Positions 40,752 through 49,608 of a stretch of DNA of 51,347 bases are shown piece after piece. The first letter of the stretch is position 1. Every line of letters begins with the position of its first letter. The stretch lies in assembly GCA_002309305.1 (NCBI GenBank), contig DBWR01000005.1, positions 1-51,347 on the forward strand, in the 5' to 3' direction. The translations under genes were made by a program, and so were the position numbers. The stretch is from Treponema sp. UBA1233. Its GTDB lineage: Bacteria; Spirochaetota; Spirochaetia; Treponematales; Treponemataceae. Below the pieces are notes generated by a model. It had not been told where the DNA came from. It made no database searches and saw only the letters and a program-made list of their open reading frames with translations.

Positions 40752-41681
40752 ATGAAAAGAGTATTAAAACTGGGATTTGTCATGCTGATTACCATGGCAT
40801 TTGTATTTATGGGGTGCAAGCATGAGGACGAGAATTCGGAAGGAACATCGGGACCAGAGATTGTAGAATTGGGAATGTGGCCACAAACAATAAAAGCGAC
40901 TGATGTTATCGTGGACGAGTCGAATTCCAAAATTGTCGGTATGTTTACCTACTACAAGGGAAACGACGGAGCTTGGTATGTAAAGCAGAAGGAAACCCCT
41001 TATGAGAGTGGATACAAGTATTCCGACGGAACGGATGTGGCACAATCCAGTGAAAATAGCTACAAATACTTTAAGGTCGAGCCTATCAAGTGGATTGTTC
41101 TTTCCGATAACTATAGCGGAAAAAAACTCCTTCATTCCGAAAAAGATCTTATAGCACATCGCTATGCAGCAAGTTCAAACAACTACAAGAATTCAGAAAT
41201 AAGGTCCTGGCTGAACAATAGTTTTTTTAATACGGCGTTTTCAAGTACGGAGCAGGACAGAATTGCTGATACAAATGTGGATAACAGTGCCAGAAGCACG
41301 AATCCGGACACAAATCCAAGCGAACTCAATAATGGGACGAACTCCCAAGCCTGTGCAGATACGACGGACAAGATTTTTCTACTTAGTGTGCAGGAGGTGA
41401 CAAAGAGCGAATATGGATTTGCTGACTATGAATCCGCGATTGATTCAAATGGAACAATTGAAAGCACACGAATTCGCATGTCGACGGACTTTGCAAAGGC
41501 AAGTGGTACATGTCAGTGGACAACTGTAGGTTATGGCATTAGATGGTGGCTTCGATCACCTGATTATAGCAATAGTGATGCCGCACGCTTTGTTCGCCCA
41601 GACGGCCATGTCTACAACACCACTTTTGTTCACAATATGTATCACCCTGCCGGTGTGTGTCCCGCTTTGTGCTTGAAATAA
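40752..41681 (+). CDS. DUF6273-type lipoprotein
   Basis: 309 residues. MKRVLKLGFVMLITMAFVFMGC is a lipoprotein signal (lipid site Cys22). The rest follows the DUF6273 pattern: PIKWIVLSDNYSGKKLLHSE, YKNSEIRSWLNNSFFNTAFS, IFLLSVQEVTKSEYGF and the C-terminal WWLRSPDYSNSDAARFV, then GVCPALCLK. The fold at this end resembles the C-type-lectin/FGE-sulfatase type. A strong TGGAGG site precedes the ATG. Similar proteins occur in many copies in host-associated spirochaetes and firmicutes. Function unknown, probably surface display or ligand binding. The Asn/Asp-rich region before the last strand is where variable proteins of this fold diversify, but no reverse transcriptase or template repeat is in the window. 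Confidence 0.75.
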   Translation: MKRVLKLGFVMLITMAFVFMGCKHEDENSEGTSGPEIVELGMWPQTIKATDVIVDESNSKIVGMFTYYKGNDGAWYVKQKETPYESGYKYSDGTDVAQSSENSYKYFKVEPIKWIVLSDNYSGKKLLHSEKDLIAHRYAASSNNYKNSEIRSWLNNSFFNTAFSSTEQDRIADTNVDNSARSTNPDTNPSELNNGTNSQACADTTDKIFLLSVQEVTKSEYGFADYESAIDSNGTIESTRIRMSTDFAKASGTCQWTTVGYGIRWWLRSPDYSNSDAARFVRPDGHVYNTTFVHNMYHPAGVCPALCLK

Positions 41682-41872
41682 TTAAGAATGCATAATTCAT
41701 AATGCATAGTTGATTTTCATAATTCTTAATTATGCATTATGAATTCTTAATTATCCTGAATCCGCGTGACACCCCCCCTTCTACAATTACCATCCAGCAA
41801 GACACAAAGCAAATCAGCATGACAATCCCAATTCATAATTCTTAATTATGCATTCTTAATTCTTAATTAACC
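41682..41872. repeat. AT-rich dispersed palindromes
   Basis: The gap after the DUF6273 gene is made of mirrored copies of a sequence close to AATTAAGAATTCATAATGC: forward at about 41682-41712, inverted at about 41720-41752, again at about 41829-41872. Related pieces lie at 39359-39395, 40407-40463 and 45988-46010. Between them lies a short C-run (41770-41777). No gene is seen in the gap. Confidence 0.7.
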
Positions 41873-41880
41873 CATTTCTC

Positions 41881-41909
41881 TAGACAAAAGAATCTCTATG
41901 TCCTATTAT
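41881..41909 (+). promoter_or_regulatory. Promoter of the beta-propeller gene
   Basis: TAGACA (41881-41886), 17-bp spacer, TATTAT (41904-41909). A CAGGAG ribosome site at 41918-41923 follows, 6 nt before ATG 41930. Confidence 0.55.
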
Positions 41910-41929
41910 GTAAAAATCAGGAGACTATC

Positions 41930-42949
41930 ATGTTTAATTATAAGATTCGCAAATGCTTTTTGGCTGTGGCCATGTTTTTTTCTTTTGCCGTGGCTTTTTC
42001 TCAGCCGGTTCTTACTAAGATCGGGGAATACAAGTGCGGACGGCAGCCCAAGCAGGTCGTGTTTTCTCCGGACAACAAGTATGTGATTCTGCCGCTTTTG
42101 GACGACAACGGATTTGACATTTTTTCTGTTGAGCTAAAGAAGGTCATAAGGAGGATTAATCCACCGGAAGCCTCCAAGGTTGGATTTGCGGAATGCCTTT
42201 TCATCCCCGAGAAAAAGAGCTTTTTTGTTTCCCAGATGACTACAGGCAAGATTTACGAATACTCATACCCGGGCTTTGAATACAAGAGGGCCATCAGCAC
42301 GGACGGTGAATGGTCCAAGTTCATCGCATATTCAAGCGAAAAGAACATGCTTGCAGTCTCCAACTGGCTCAGTAACGACGTTTCCCTGATTGACTATGAC
42401 AGCGGAAAGGTCTTGAGGAAGCTTAAGACCGGAAAATCTCCACGCGGTTTGTTCTTCATCAACAATGGCGAATCCATCATCAGCCTTTCGTTTGACAGCG
42501 GGGACATACAGCAGTTCAGCACTTCCACCGGCACAAGGGAAAAGAGCATAAAGGTTCAGGATGCGGCAATGAGGCACATCGTGGTAAATGACGAGCACAC
42601 CACAGCCTACATCAGCGACATGTACCACAGGAATGTCATCAAGTTTGACATTGCATCGTTCAAGATTACCTCGACGCTCAAGGTATTCAACAATCCAAAT
42701 ACGATTGACCTTTACGATAACCGCTACCTCTTTGTCTCCTGCCGTGGCCCCAACAACCCACAGGATTACACCAAAAGGTCACCCCAGAACGGAAAGATTT
42801 ATGTCATCGACACACGCGACATGAGTGTGGTAAAAATCCTGAACGGCGGAAACCAGCCCACAGGCCTTGATGTAAGCCCCGACGAAAGCTTTTTGTGCTT
42901 CAGCAACTTCCAGGACGAATCGATAGAAGTTTATTCAATTGAGAAATAA
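41930..42949 (+). CDS. Exported beta-propeller (YncE-like) protein
   Basis: 339 residues with a signal peptide (CFLAVAMFFSFAVAFS, cleavage near FSQ). The mature part consists of repeated blades of about 40 residues: PKQVVFSPDNKYVILPLL, SKFIAYSSEKNMLAVSNWLS, SPRGLFFINNGESIISLSFD, MRHIVVNDEHTTAYISDMYH, PNTIDLYDNRYLFVSCRG, PTGLDVSPDESFLCFSNF. This is the YncE/cytochrome-d1-type seven-blade propeller. No enzymatic residues are evident; periplasmic ligand or DNA/cell-wall binding is possible. It has its own promoter and faces the large repeat lipoprotein gene. Confidence 0.8.
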   Translation: MFNYKIRKCFLAVAMFFSFAVAFSQPVLTKIGEYKCGRQPKQVVFSPDNKYVILPLLDDNGFDIFSVELKKVIRRINPPEASKVGFAECLFIPEKKSFFVSQMTTGKIYEYSYPGFEYKRAISTDGEWSKFIAYSSEKNMLAVSNWLSNDVSLIDYDSGKVLRKLKTGKSPRGLFFINNGESIISLSFDSGDIQQFSTSTGTREKSIKVQDAAMRHIVVNDEHTTAYISDMYHRNVIKFDIASFKITSTLKVFNNPNTIDLYDNRYLFVSCRGPNNPQDYTKRSPQNGKIYVIDTRDMSVVKILNGGNQPTGLDVSPDESFLCFSNFQDESIEVYSIEK

Positions 42950-42972
42950 ATGATGACTCCCATAGTTTCATG

Positions 42973-45852
42973 CTACGGCTTTTTCTTGTAATGCATTTGA
43001 CTGTTATACATTTGATTGATCTGAGCTACCGTAGGCTGCTTTGGATTTAGATCCGCCAGCCAATCGTCGTTGTAATCGTATCTTCCCCATTGAGAGGTGC
43101 TGTCGGTATAATTCAGGGTCAACGAGAATGCTGCTCCATTATAGCCTGTCAGTCTGAAGGCAAATGCCCCTATGTAGGTGACGCTGCTTGGGATGGTTAT
43201 TGTTGAAGAATACAAACTTAAGGCTGAGCATCCTTCAAATGCACCGTAATCGATTTTTTCAAGTCCATCTCTTAGAGTCAGATACCTAAGGCCTGTGCAA
43301 CCATCGAATGCATGATTTCCAATTTCCTTAACTCCTTTCAAGTCAAGTGTCCTTATGTTTGTATAATCTTTAAAGAAATATTCTGGTATCGTTATATTGC
43401 TGCCTGAAGCAATATAAATGTGGAAGGTTATGTCTGGATGGGCACCAATAATTTGTCTCAAAATATCCAGGTAGGAGTCAGACATGTTGGAAATATTAAG
43501 TATAGCATATTTTGGGTCGTTTGCCAGGGTACTCCAGAGTCCCGTGTCATTTTTGATGCTTGATAATTCATCAGCACCTGTTGATATGGTATCCTCTATG
43601 TCCCATATAGCCTTCACATAAATGGTCTCTGGGGTTGTAGCCGTTATGTTTAATGTATATGACATGTTTGATGTTGAAAGAACGCTTATTGAAAGGGTTG
43701 TTGGAGATTCGTTTACCCACTTGTCAAAGGAAACTCCGGCCCGCTTTGGCTTTGGCAGGGTTTTTGTATTGTCCTCTATGGTGAATATAATCGAGTTACT
43801 GTCCCCTGACTGGAAATATGCGGAACTGCTGTCTAGATTGAGTCGCATTGTATACTGTTTGGGGGTCCACTTGGCCCAGAGTACATGGTTGTCTTCATCA
43901 GAAACCTTTGTAGTTGAGGTTATTTCCTGAGTTCCGGCCGCATCCAGACACCAGCACTTAAACTGGTATCCTAACTTTGTAGCAGACGGACTGGTCAAGG
44001 CAGAGGCTGAATAGTAGGTCTTGTTATATGTTACAGTTTTTGCAGCGGGTGGGGTGCCGCTTGCACCATTCAGATTGTATGTGACTTTGGGAGTTTTTGC
44101 AGTCCAGTGTGCATAGATGGTACTGTCGCCTTCGGTATTATATGTCGTGTTGGCTGTTACTTTAGTTCCTCCTGATGAACTGGTGTACCAGTCTGCAAAG
44201 TTGTAACCATACCTCTCTGGTGTTGGAAGTGTTCCGTATGTACTTCCGTATGTGACGCTTATGCTTGATGGAGTGACCGAACCGCTGGTTGGGTCCAGGG
44301 TAAGCGTATATGTGTTTGGCTCCCATTTTGCGAAGAGTGTTATGTCGCGAGCTGTGCTGAAGTTATTACATTCGGCTTGATATTCTAATTCTCCGCTTGG
44401 GGTTGTAGCCCAGCCTGCAAGATGATGACCTGTTTTCCGTAAGCCCAATTCTGATGCGGTTTTCAGAGTTGTGGCCTCAAATTTGTTTACTGTCTGGGTA
44501 GTTGTTGAAATGGAATCTCCTCCGTTTTTGTTGAACGTAACTGTTAATGGCGGCACTTTTATGGTGTATGTTGTCCTTGCGCTTGAAAGGTATCCGGTAG
44601 CGTCACTCCATACTGTAAGCGTGTAAGTTCCTGTCTCTTCTAGGATCAGTGTATTTGGAGCTGAATCATCGATAATCGGGAACCAATCAAAGCCTCCTTT
44701 CTTTAATTCATAGCTGACGGTTGCTCCTGATATGCTTTCTTCGTTGATTGCTTCTGTTGGAGGAATAATCGTTATCTGTGCGTTGTAATCTGTGTTCAGG
44801 CTCAATGTATTTTGGCTGGATGTGCTCAGGGACAGTCCGCTTGTCTCATCCTTTAGTACCGGAGCCTTTACATGCTTTGAGGATGTTGAAATGACAGTTG
44901 AACGTGAAAGTCCCGCTTCATCAACAAGGGTGATTGTAAAAGACTGCTCTTTGTCGTCTACTGCCACTATTCCGCTGTTGTAATAGAAGTTGTTCTGGCT
45001 TGCCGCAGAAAATGCTGCGCTACCGGATATCGGCCGTAAATTGCCGGGTTCTGTAGTTCCAAGTCCTTCTACCGGAATGAAAGTAATGTCCAAAAGAGCT
45101 CCCACCTCACAGTCTGCGGTTATGGAACTGTTTCCGTTGTTTATGATGATTTTGTCCAGGTCGTCATGCTTTCCGGCTATGTTTTGTTCTGCTATTGGAA
45201 CGCTGAAACAAAGGTAATATATGTCACTGGAACCATTGTTGAGCGTCATGACTGCTGCATTGGTTATTTCCGGTGGCTTTGAGTTGCTCTGGATGTTAAA
45301 GGTAAAGGGATGGCTATCCTTGTTGAAAGGTTGTGTAACGGTTACAATTCCTCCAATCTCCCTGTATCCTTCCTTGTCCCTGTCAGAAAGCATATTTCCG
45401 TCATATGTAAAGTGGAGCAGGGTTTTGTCATCAGCATCCTGTTCAATAAATGTAGAACTAAAATCGTAAGCCTCTGGCAGTGTGGATGGCAGTTTGCCAG
45501 CCTCAATGCATTTTTCTACATTATAGTCCAGACCTGCAAAATTACCTTCCGTAGAATCAGTCGAACCAAGGTAAAAGTGATAGGGATTTCTCAATATGAG
45601 GGTGATTTGTACGTCCTGACCGCTGGGGATGCAGAGGTTTCCGTATTTGTCGTAGTATGATTCTCCTTCAACCACAAGCTTTTCTATCGCAATCTCATTT
45701 GTATATTTTTCCAGATATCCACGGACCGGTACATGCATCATGTCGCAGGAAGAAAGGAAAAGGCCCGCAAGTACTGCTGTCAGGGAAAGGATTAAGGACA
45801 GCCTGTGTCCAAATCGTGACTTTATGAATGTATAGTCGTTTTTAAACCTCAT
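42973..45852 (-). CDS. Large lipoprotein with Listeria-Bacteroides repeats and BspA-type leucine-rich repeats
   Basis: 959 residues. The signal peptide ends LAGLFLSSC, giving a lipoprotein. Residues about 40-430 contain Ig-like beta regions. From about 437 to 750 there are four InlB B-type (Listeria-Bacteroides) repeats, each ending in a W motif: LFAKWEP, IYAHWTAK, LWAKWTPK, VKAIWD; repeat 2 has the full YGYNFADWYTSSSGGTKV form. Residues about 810-930 carry BspA-type leucine-rich repeats (IRTLDLKGVKEIGNHAFDGC, LEKIDYGAFEGCSALS, VTYIGAFAF). This combination is typical of surface adhesins. AGGAGG precedes ATG 45852. Its upstream region has an imperfect palindrome (45900-45920). Confidence 0.85.
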   Translation of the reverse strand: MRFKNDYTFIKSRFGHRLSLILSLTAVLAGLFLSSCDMMHVPVRGYLEKYTNEIAIEKLVVEGESYYDKYGNLCIPSGQDVQITLILRNPYHFYLGSTDSTEGNFAGLDYNVEKCIEAGKLPSTLPEAYDFSSTFIEQDADDKTLLHFTYDGNMLSDRDKEGYREIGGIVTVTQPFNKDSHPFTFNIQSNSKPPEITNAAVMTLNNGSSDIYYLCFSVPIAEQNIAGKHDDLDKIIINNGNSSITADCEVGALLDITFIPVEGLGTTEPGNLRPISGSAAFSAASQNNFYYNSGIVAVDDKEQSFTITLVDEAGLSRSTVISTSSKHVKAPVLKDETSGLSLSTSSQNTLSLNTDYNAQITIIPPTEAINEESISGATVSYELKKGGFDWFPIIDDSAPNTLILEETGTYTLTVWSDATGYLSSARTTYTIKVPPLTVTFNKNGGDSISTTTQTVNKFEATTLKTASELGLRKTGHHLAGWATTPSGELEYQAECNNFSTARDITLFAKWEPNTYTLTLDPTSGSVTPSSISVTYGSTYGTLPTPERYGYNFADWYTSSSGGTKVTANTTYNTEGDSTIYAHWTAKTPKVTYNLNGASGTPPAAKTVTYNKTYYSASALTSPSATKLGYQFKCWCLDAAGTQEITSTTKVSDEDNHVLWAKWTPKQYTMRLNLDSSSAYFQSGDSNSIIFTIEDNTKTLPKPKRAGVSFDKWVNESPTTLSISVLSTSNMSYTLNITATTPETIYVKAIWDIEDTISTGADELSSIKNDTGLWSTLANDPKYAILNISNMSDSYLDILRQIIGAHPDITFHIYIASGSNITIPEYFFKDYTNIRTLDLKGVKEIGNHAFDGCTGLRYLTLRDGLEKIDYGAFEGCSALSLYSSTITIPSSVTYIGAFAFRLTGYNGAAFSLTLNYTDSTSQWGRYDYNDDWLADLNPKQPTVAQINQMYNSQMHYKKKP

Positions 45853-45899
45853 GATGGCCTCCTGACGTTCATAAATTCAACAAGAAAGCACAAGAAAAA

Positions 45900-45920
45900 G
45901 TTACTATAGACTATAATAAC
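45900..45920. promoter_or_regulatory. Imperfect palindrome upstream of the repeat lipoprotein gene
   Basis: GTTACTATAG, one central base, CTATAATAAC: arms match in 9 of 10 positions. It lies 48 bp upstream of the lipoprotein ATG in an AT-rich tract. It could be an operator or part of the promoter; no clear -35/-10 pair can be fixed. Confidence 0.3.
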
Positions 45921-46081
45921 TATACAATAATATCGGCCAAAAAACAAGCATTTCTTTCAATTAAATGCGGTTTAATGCGAATTCCGATTTATGAATTATG
46001 AATTCCCCCTTGTCATGGTTCAAAAATAATGATATTCTATGTCACTACTATAATTTTTTAAAAAAAAGGAAGGAAACCATT

Positions 46082-46549
46082 ATGATATCTTTTGTTCCAA
46101 TGTTTCTACAAGCACAAGATGCTGCACCAGGTCAAGTCGGTGGCGGAATGGGCAGTTTGCTAACATTTGCACCGCTGCTTTTGATTTTGGGCATCATGTA
46201 CTTTCTCATGATTCGTCCTCAGAATAAAAAGCAAAAAGAAACCCAGAAGATGATTGAGGCCCTTAAGAAGGGTGACAAAGTTGTTACAATCGGCGGTATT
46301 CATGGTACTGTTGCTTCCACCAAGGAACACACTGTAATCATCAAGGTTGATGACAACACACGCATCGAATTCAACCGTACTGCAATCGCAACTGTTGTTG
46401 TGGACAAGCCCGCCGTTGCTGTAGAAGCTCCGGAAAAGGAAAAGAAGGGTCTGTTCGGCAGAAAGTCAAAGGAAGATTCAATTGTTGCAGAAATAAAAGA
46501 TAAGGACGAAGAAAAGACTTCGGACTCAGAGGCAGACAAAGATGAATAA
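46082..46549 (+). CDS. yajC: Sec translocon accessory protein YajC
   Basis: Small single-span membrane protein that associates with SecDF. 155 residues, longer than the usual 90-110 because of an acidic/basic C-terminal tail (KKGLFGRKSKEDS to the end). FAPLLLILGIMYFLMIRPQNKKQKE is the hallmark helix and its basic exit, followed by ALKKGDKVVTIGGIHGTVAS. AAGGAAGG precedes ATG 46082; a TATAAT lies at 46049-46054. It overlaps secD by 8 bp. Confidence 0.95.
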   Translation: MISFVPMFLQAQDAAPGQVGGGMGSLLTFAPLLLILGIMYFLMIRPQNKKQKETQKMIEALKKGDKVVTIGGIHGTVASTKEHTVIIKVDDNTRIEFNRTAIATVVVDKPAVAVEAPEKEKKGLFGRKSKEDSIVAEIKDKDEEKTSDSEADKDE

Positions 46550-48284
46550 ACGCACCCGTTTCATTTTGATTCTTGCGGTTCTTGCATTGTGTTTTGTCTT
46601 CCTGTGGCCGTCATTAAAGTGGTATGCACTTACGCCAAAGGAAAACCAGGCGCTTGCACTGAGCTCGCTTGAAAACATCAAGGATTATTCAAGTGTAAAG
46701 GCAGCTGATGAAGTGGAAGCATACAAGGCAAAGGTTAAGGCTGATGCAAACGCTCCACTCGAAGCGGATCAAGACTGGCTTTTAAAGATTGTCAAGAAGA
46801 ACTATAAGACAATGGGCACTAAGGCTCCTGAAACCATCGGGCTTTTGGATGCCATGCGTTCTTTCTCCAGCGAGGATGAACTTCGTTCTGCAGTGGAAAC
46901 CCACTACAGGGAAAGGATTCTTGCCGACAAGAACACATACAAGAACTCAGTTAAGTTGGGTCTTGACTTGAGCGGTGGTATGAACGTCATCGTAAAGGCT
47001 GATTTGGATTCTGTTGTTGCCGCAAAGGACGAAAACAACAAGATTGATGATGTAACCCTCAGGGAAAACGCAATGGCTCAGGCCATCGAAACCCTTTCAG
47101 GACGCATAGACCGCTTTGGTCTAAGCTCACCGACAATCAGGCAGCAGGGTGATGACCGCATTTATATAGAAATTCCAGGAAGTGCCGAGGCAGATCAGAT
47201 CAACTCAATCATTCAGGGACGCGGAATCTTGAATTTCCGTCTTGTTGATGATGATGCCAATTCTGCATTCCAGTCATATTATGAATCTAACCGTGCAAGC
47301 ACCTTTGACAGTCAGGGACGCCTCATCAATTCTTCCCTCATTCCGGAAGACTGTGAGGTTCTGGGATACTATGAAACTGATGATTATGGTTTGGACCAGA
47401 GGAAGGGTTACCTTGTCGTAAAGAAGGAAATCGTTCTTGACGGAAAGCACATCAAGTCTGCTGAAGTTGGTTCAGAAGGAATCACAGGCCGTCCGCAGGT
47501 AAGCTTTACACTCGATCCTGAGGGAACCTTAATCTTTGGTGACTTTACCGCTGCAAACGTAAACAAGAATCTTGCAATCGTAAGCGACAACCGCGTCAAG
47601 TCAAACGCAACAATCCGTGAGGCAATCCGTGGTGGTCAAATCGCCATTACAGGTTTCGGTCTGCAGGAAGCCAACAATCTTGAAAAAGTTCTTCAGACCG
47701 CATGGCTGGATGTTCCTCTTGAAGTAGAAAGCCAGCAGGTTTTGGGAGCAACCCTCGGACAGAAGGCTATTCGCCAGGGTCTTATGGCCATTGCAATCGG
47801 TCTTGCGGCAATCATGCTCTTCATGCTCATCTGGTATAAGGGTGCCGGTATTAACGCATGTGTCGTACAGGTCCTTAACCTTTACATCATGTTCAGCGTT
47901 CTTTCTGCATTCAACTTTACAATTACACTTGCTTCAATCGCAGGTATGATCCTTACCATCGGTATGGCAGTTGACGCAAACGTAATCATATTCGAGCGCA
48001 TAAAGGAAGAGCTCAGGCTTGGAAAGGACAGGGCTTCCGCAGTTTCAACCGGATTTGCAAACGCATTCTGGGCTATCTTGGACTCCAACATTACGACCCT
48101 TATCGCGGCCGTATTCATGTCAAACCTTGGTTCCGGTGCAATTCAGGGATTTGCATACAGCCTTACAATCGGTGTTGTTTCTACTGTATTTACATCCCTC
48201 TTTGTTTCACGCCTTATCTTTGACGTTGGAACTGAAGCAATGCACAAAAAGAGACTCAGTATCGGATGGGGGATTAAACAATGA
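46542..48284 (+). CDS. secD: Protein translocase subunit SecD
   Basis: Uses the proton gradient to pull exported proteins through SecYEG from the periplasmic side. 580 residues: one N-terminal helix, a periplasmic region with LGLDLSGGMNV (about 139) and IDRFGLSSPTIRQQGDDRI, then five membrane helices from about 405 on with GMILTIGMAVDANVIIFERI (the acidic residue of the proton path) and FSVLSAFNFTITLASIAG. It overlaps secF by 4 bp. Confidence 0.97.
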   Translation: MNKRTRFILILAVLALCFVFLWPSLKWYALTPKENQALALSSLENIKDYSSVKAADEVEAYKAKVKADANAPLEADQDWLLKIVKKNYKTMGTKAPETIGLLDAMRSFSSEDELRSAVETHYRERILADKNTYKNSVKLGLDLSGGMNVIVKADLDSVVAAKDENNKIDDVTLRENAMAQAIETLSGRIDRFGLSSPTIRQQGDDRIYIEIPGSAEADQINSIIQGRGILNFRLVDDDANSAFQSYYESNRASTFDSQGRLINSSLIPEDCEVLGYYETDDYGLDQRKGYLVVKKEIVLDGKHIKSAEVGSEGITGRPQVSFTLDPEGTLIFGDFTAANVNKNLAIVSDNRVKSNATIREAIRGGQIAITGFGLQEANNLEKVLQTAWLDVPLEVESQQVLGATLGQKAIRQGLMAIAIGLAAIMLFMLIWYKGAGINACVVQVLNLYIMFSVLSAFNFTITLASIAGMILTIGMAVDANVIIFERIKEELRLGKDRASAVSTGFANAFWAILDSNITTLIAAVFMSNLGSGAIQGFAYSLTIGVVSTVFTSLFVSRLIFDVGTEAMHKKRLSIGWGIKQ

Positions 48285-49519
48285 AAAAGATCATAAAATT
48301 CAACAAGGCATTTCTCCCCTGTGCCATTTTGTCAATCTGTATCATCATAGCCGGTGTTGTCGGCATGTTTGTAAGGGGAATCAATTTCAGCATTGACTTT
48401 GTTCCTGGTTTGGTTGAGGAAGTCCGTGTGGCTCCCTGTGCCATGGAAATCACTTATAACGGTTCGGCATCGGTTGCTGTCGAGATGGACAACACGAGCC
48501 TGAGCCTTGTCATAAGCGGTGCCGGTGCGGATAACGAAACACGTTCATTTACATTCGGAGAAAACAATACTGTTTCCAAGATGGCATCTGCCTTGAGTGG
48601 CGTAGACGGTGTTACTGCAAAAGTAATAGAGCAGGGAGACCGTGATTCATACGACCTCTTTGCAAACAGTGTGGCTACAGCACGCCTTTCTTCAGATGTT
48701 CCGTACAAGATGTATGTACCATCAGTAAATCCGGTTTCAATCGAAGAAGTCCGCGACGCCTTGGCAAACCTCGATGTTTCCGTAAAGGAATTGGGTGGTG
48801 TCTCTGACCGCAGCTTCCAGATTCGTACAAAAATCCAAAAGGACGACACAACAAGCAGTCAGGAACTTCAGACAAAGATTATCAGCGCACTTCAATCAAA
48901 GTTCGGTTCAAGCAATGTTCCGGTCGTAAAGCAGGATTTTGTAGGTTCTTCATGGTCATCAAAACTCTTGGGAACATCAATCCTTCTTTCTGTTCTGACG
49001 CTTCTCCTGATCTGGGGCTATGCTACAATCCGATTCCACTGGGATTTCGCTCTTGGTGCAGTTATCGCCTTGATTCATGACTTCCTGATCATGTTTACGT
49101 TCATCTCATGGTTCCAGATTGAATTCTCAACCACGACACTGGCGGCAGTACTTACAATCTTCGGTTACTCAATCAACGCTACTGTTGTTATCCTGGACCG
49201 TATGCGCGAGAACATCAGGACCTTGCAGGCAAAGAACTTTACCGACATAATCAATACATCACTGTCTGGAACTCTTTCACGTTCAATCATCACTACGGTT
49301 ACGACCCTGTTTGCATCCATTTCTCTGTGGGTGTTTACAACGGGTTCAATCGAAACTTTCGCCATCGTTTTGACCATCGGTTTGATTTCAGGTTGTTATT
49401 CTTCAATCTTTATCAGCTGCGGATTCATCAATTGGACAAGACGCAAGTGGCAGGGTGGAGAATGGGCAAAGCATACCCGTCCGCATCCGGAAAAGAAAGC
49501 AAAACTTTCAATGGCTTAA
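48281..49519 (+). CDS. secF: Protein translocase subunit SecF
   Basis: Partner of SecD. 412 residues, longer than the usual 300-320; the extra part is in the periplasmic loop between helix 1 and 2 (about 45-225). Helix 1 is followed by INFSIDFVPGLVEEV, which replaces the common GiDFtGG motif; the later block FGYSINATVVILDRMRENIR and TLSRSIITTVTTLFASISLW are standard. The ATGA overlap with secD couples translation. A strong terminator follows at 49541. Confidence 0.96.
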   Translation: MKKIIKFNKAFLPCAILSICIIIAGVVGMFVRGINFSIDFVPGLVEEVRVAPCAMEITYNGSASVAVEMDNTSLSLVISGAGADNETRSFTFGENNTVSKMASALSGVDGVTAKVIEQGDRDSYDLFANSVATARLSSDVPYKMYVPSVNPVSIEEVRDALANLDVSVKELGGVSDRSFQIRTKIQKDDTTSSQELQTKIISALQSKFGSSNVPVVKQDFVGSSWSSKLLGTSILLSVLTLLLIWGYATIRFHWDFALGAVIALIHDFLIMFTFISWFQIEFSTTTLAAVLTIFGYSINATVVILDRMRENIRTLQAKNFTDIINTSLSGTLSRSIITTVTTLFASISLWVFTTGSIETFAIVLTIGLISGCYSSIFISCGFINWTRRKWQGGEWAKHTRPHPEKKAKLSMA

Positions 49520-49540
49520 TGCTAGCTGAATGATTTTTAC

Positions 49541-49574
49541 ATCCATCCCGCTGATGTGGGGTGGATTTTTTTTT
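49541..49574 (+). terminator. Rho-independent terminator after yajC-secD-secF
   Basis: ATCCATCCC (49541-49549), 8-nt loop, GGGGTGGAT (49558-49566), nine T (49566-49574). Nine pairs including one G-T. It lies 22 bp after the secF stop. Confidence 0.85.
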
Positions 49575-49608
49575 ACTTCAGGGGTTGTTTCGTGGTGGAA
49601 CTTTCCGT

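Noticed and set aside
41766..41790. GTGACA followed by a C-run and TACAAT as a further C-rich promoter
   Set aside because: Only about 9 bp separate the two boxes.
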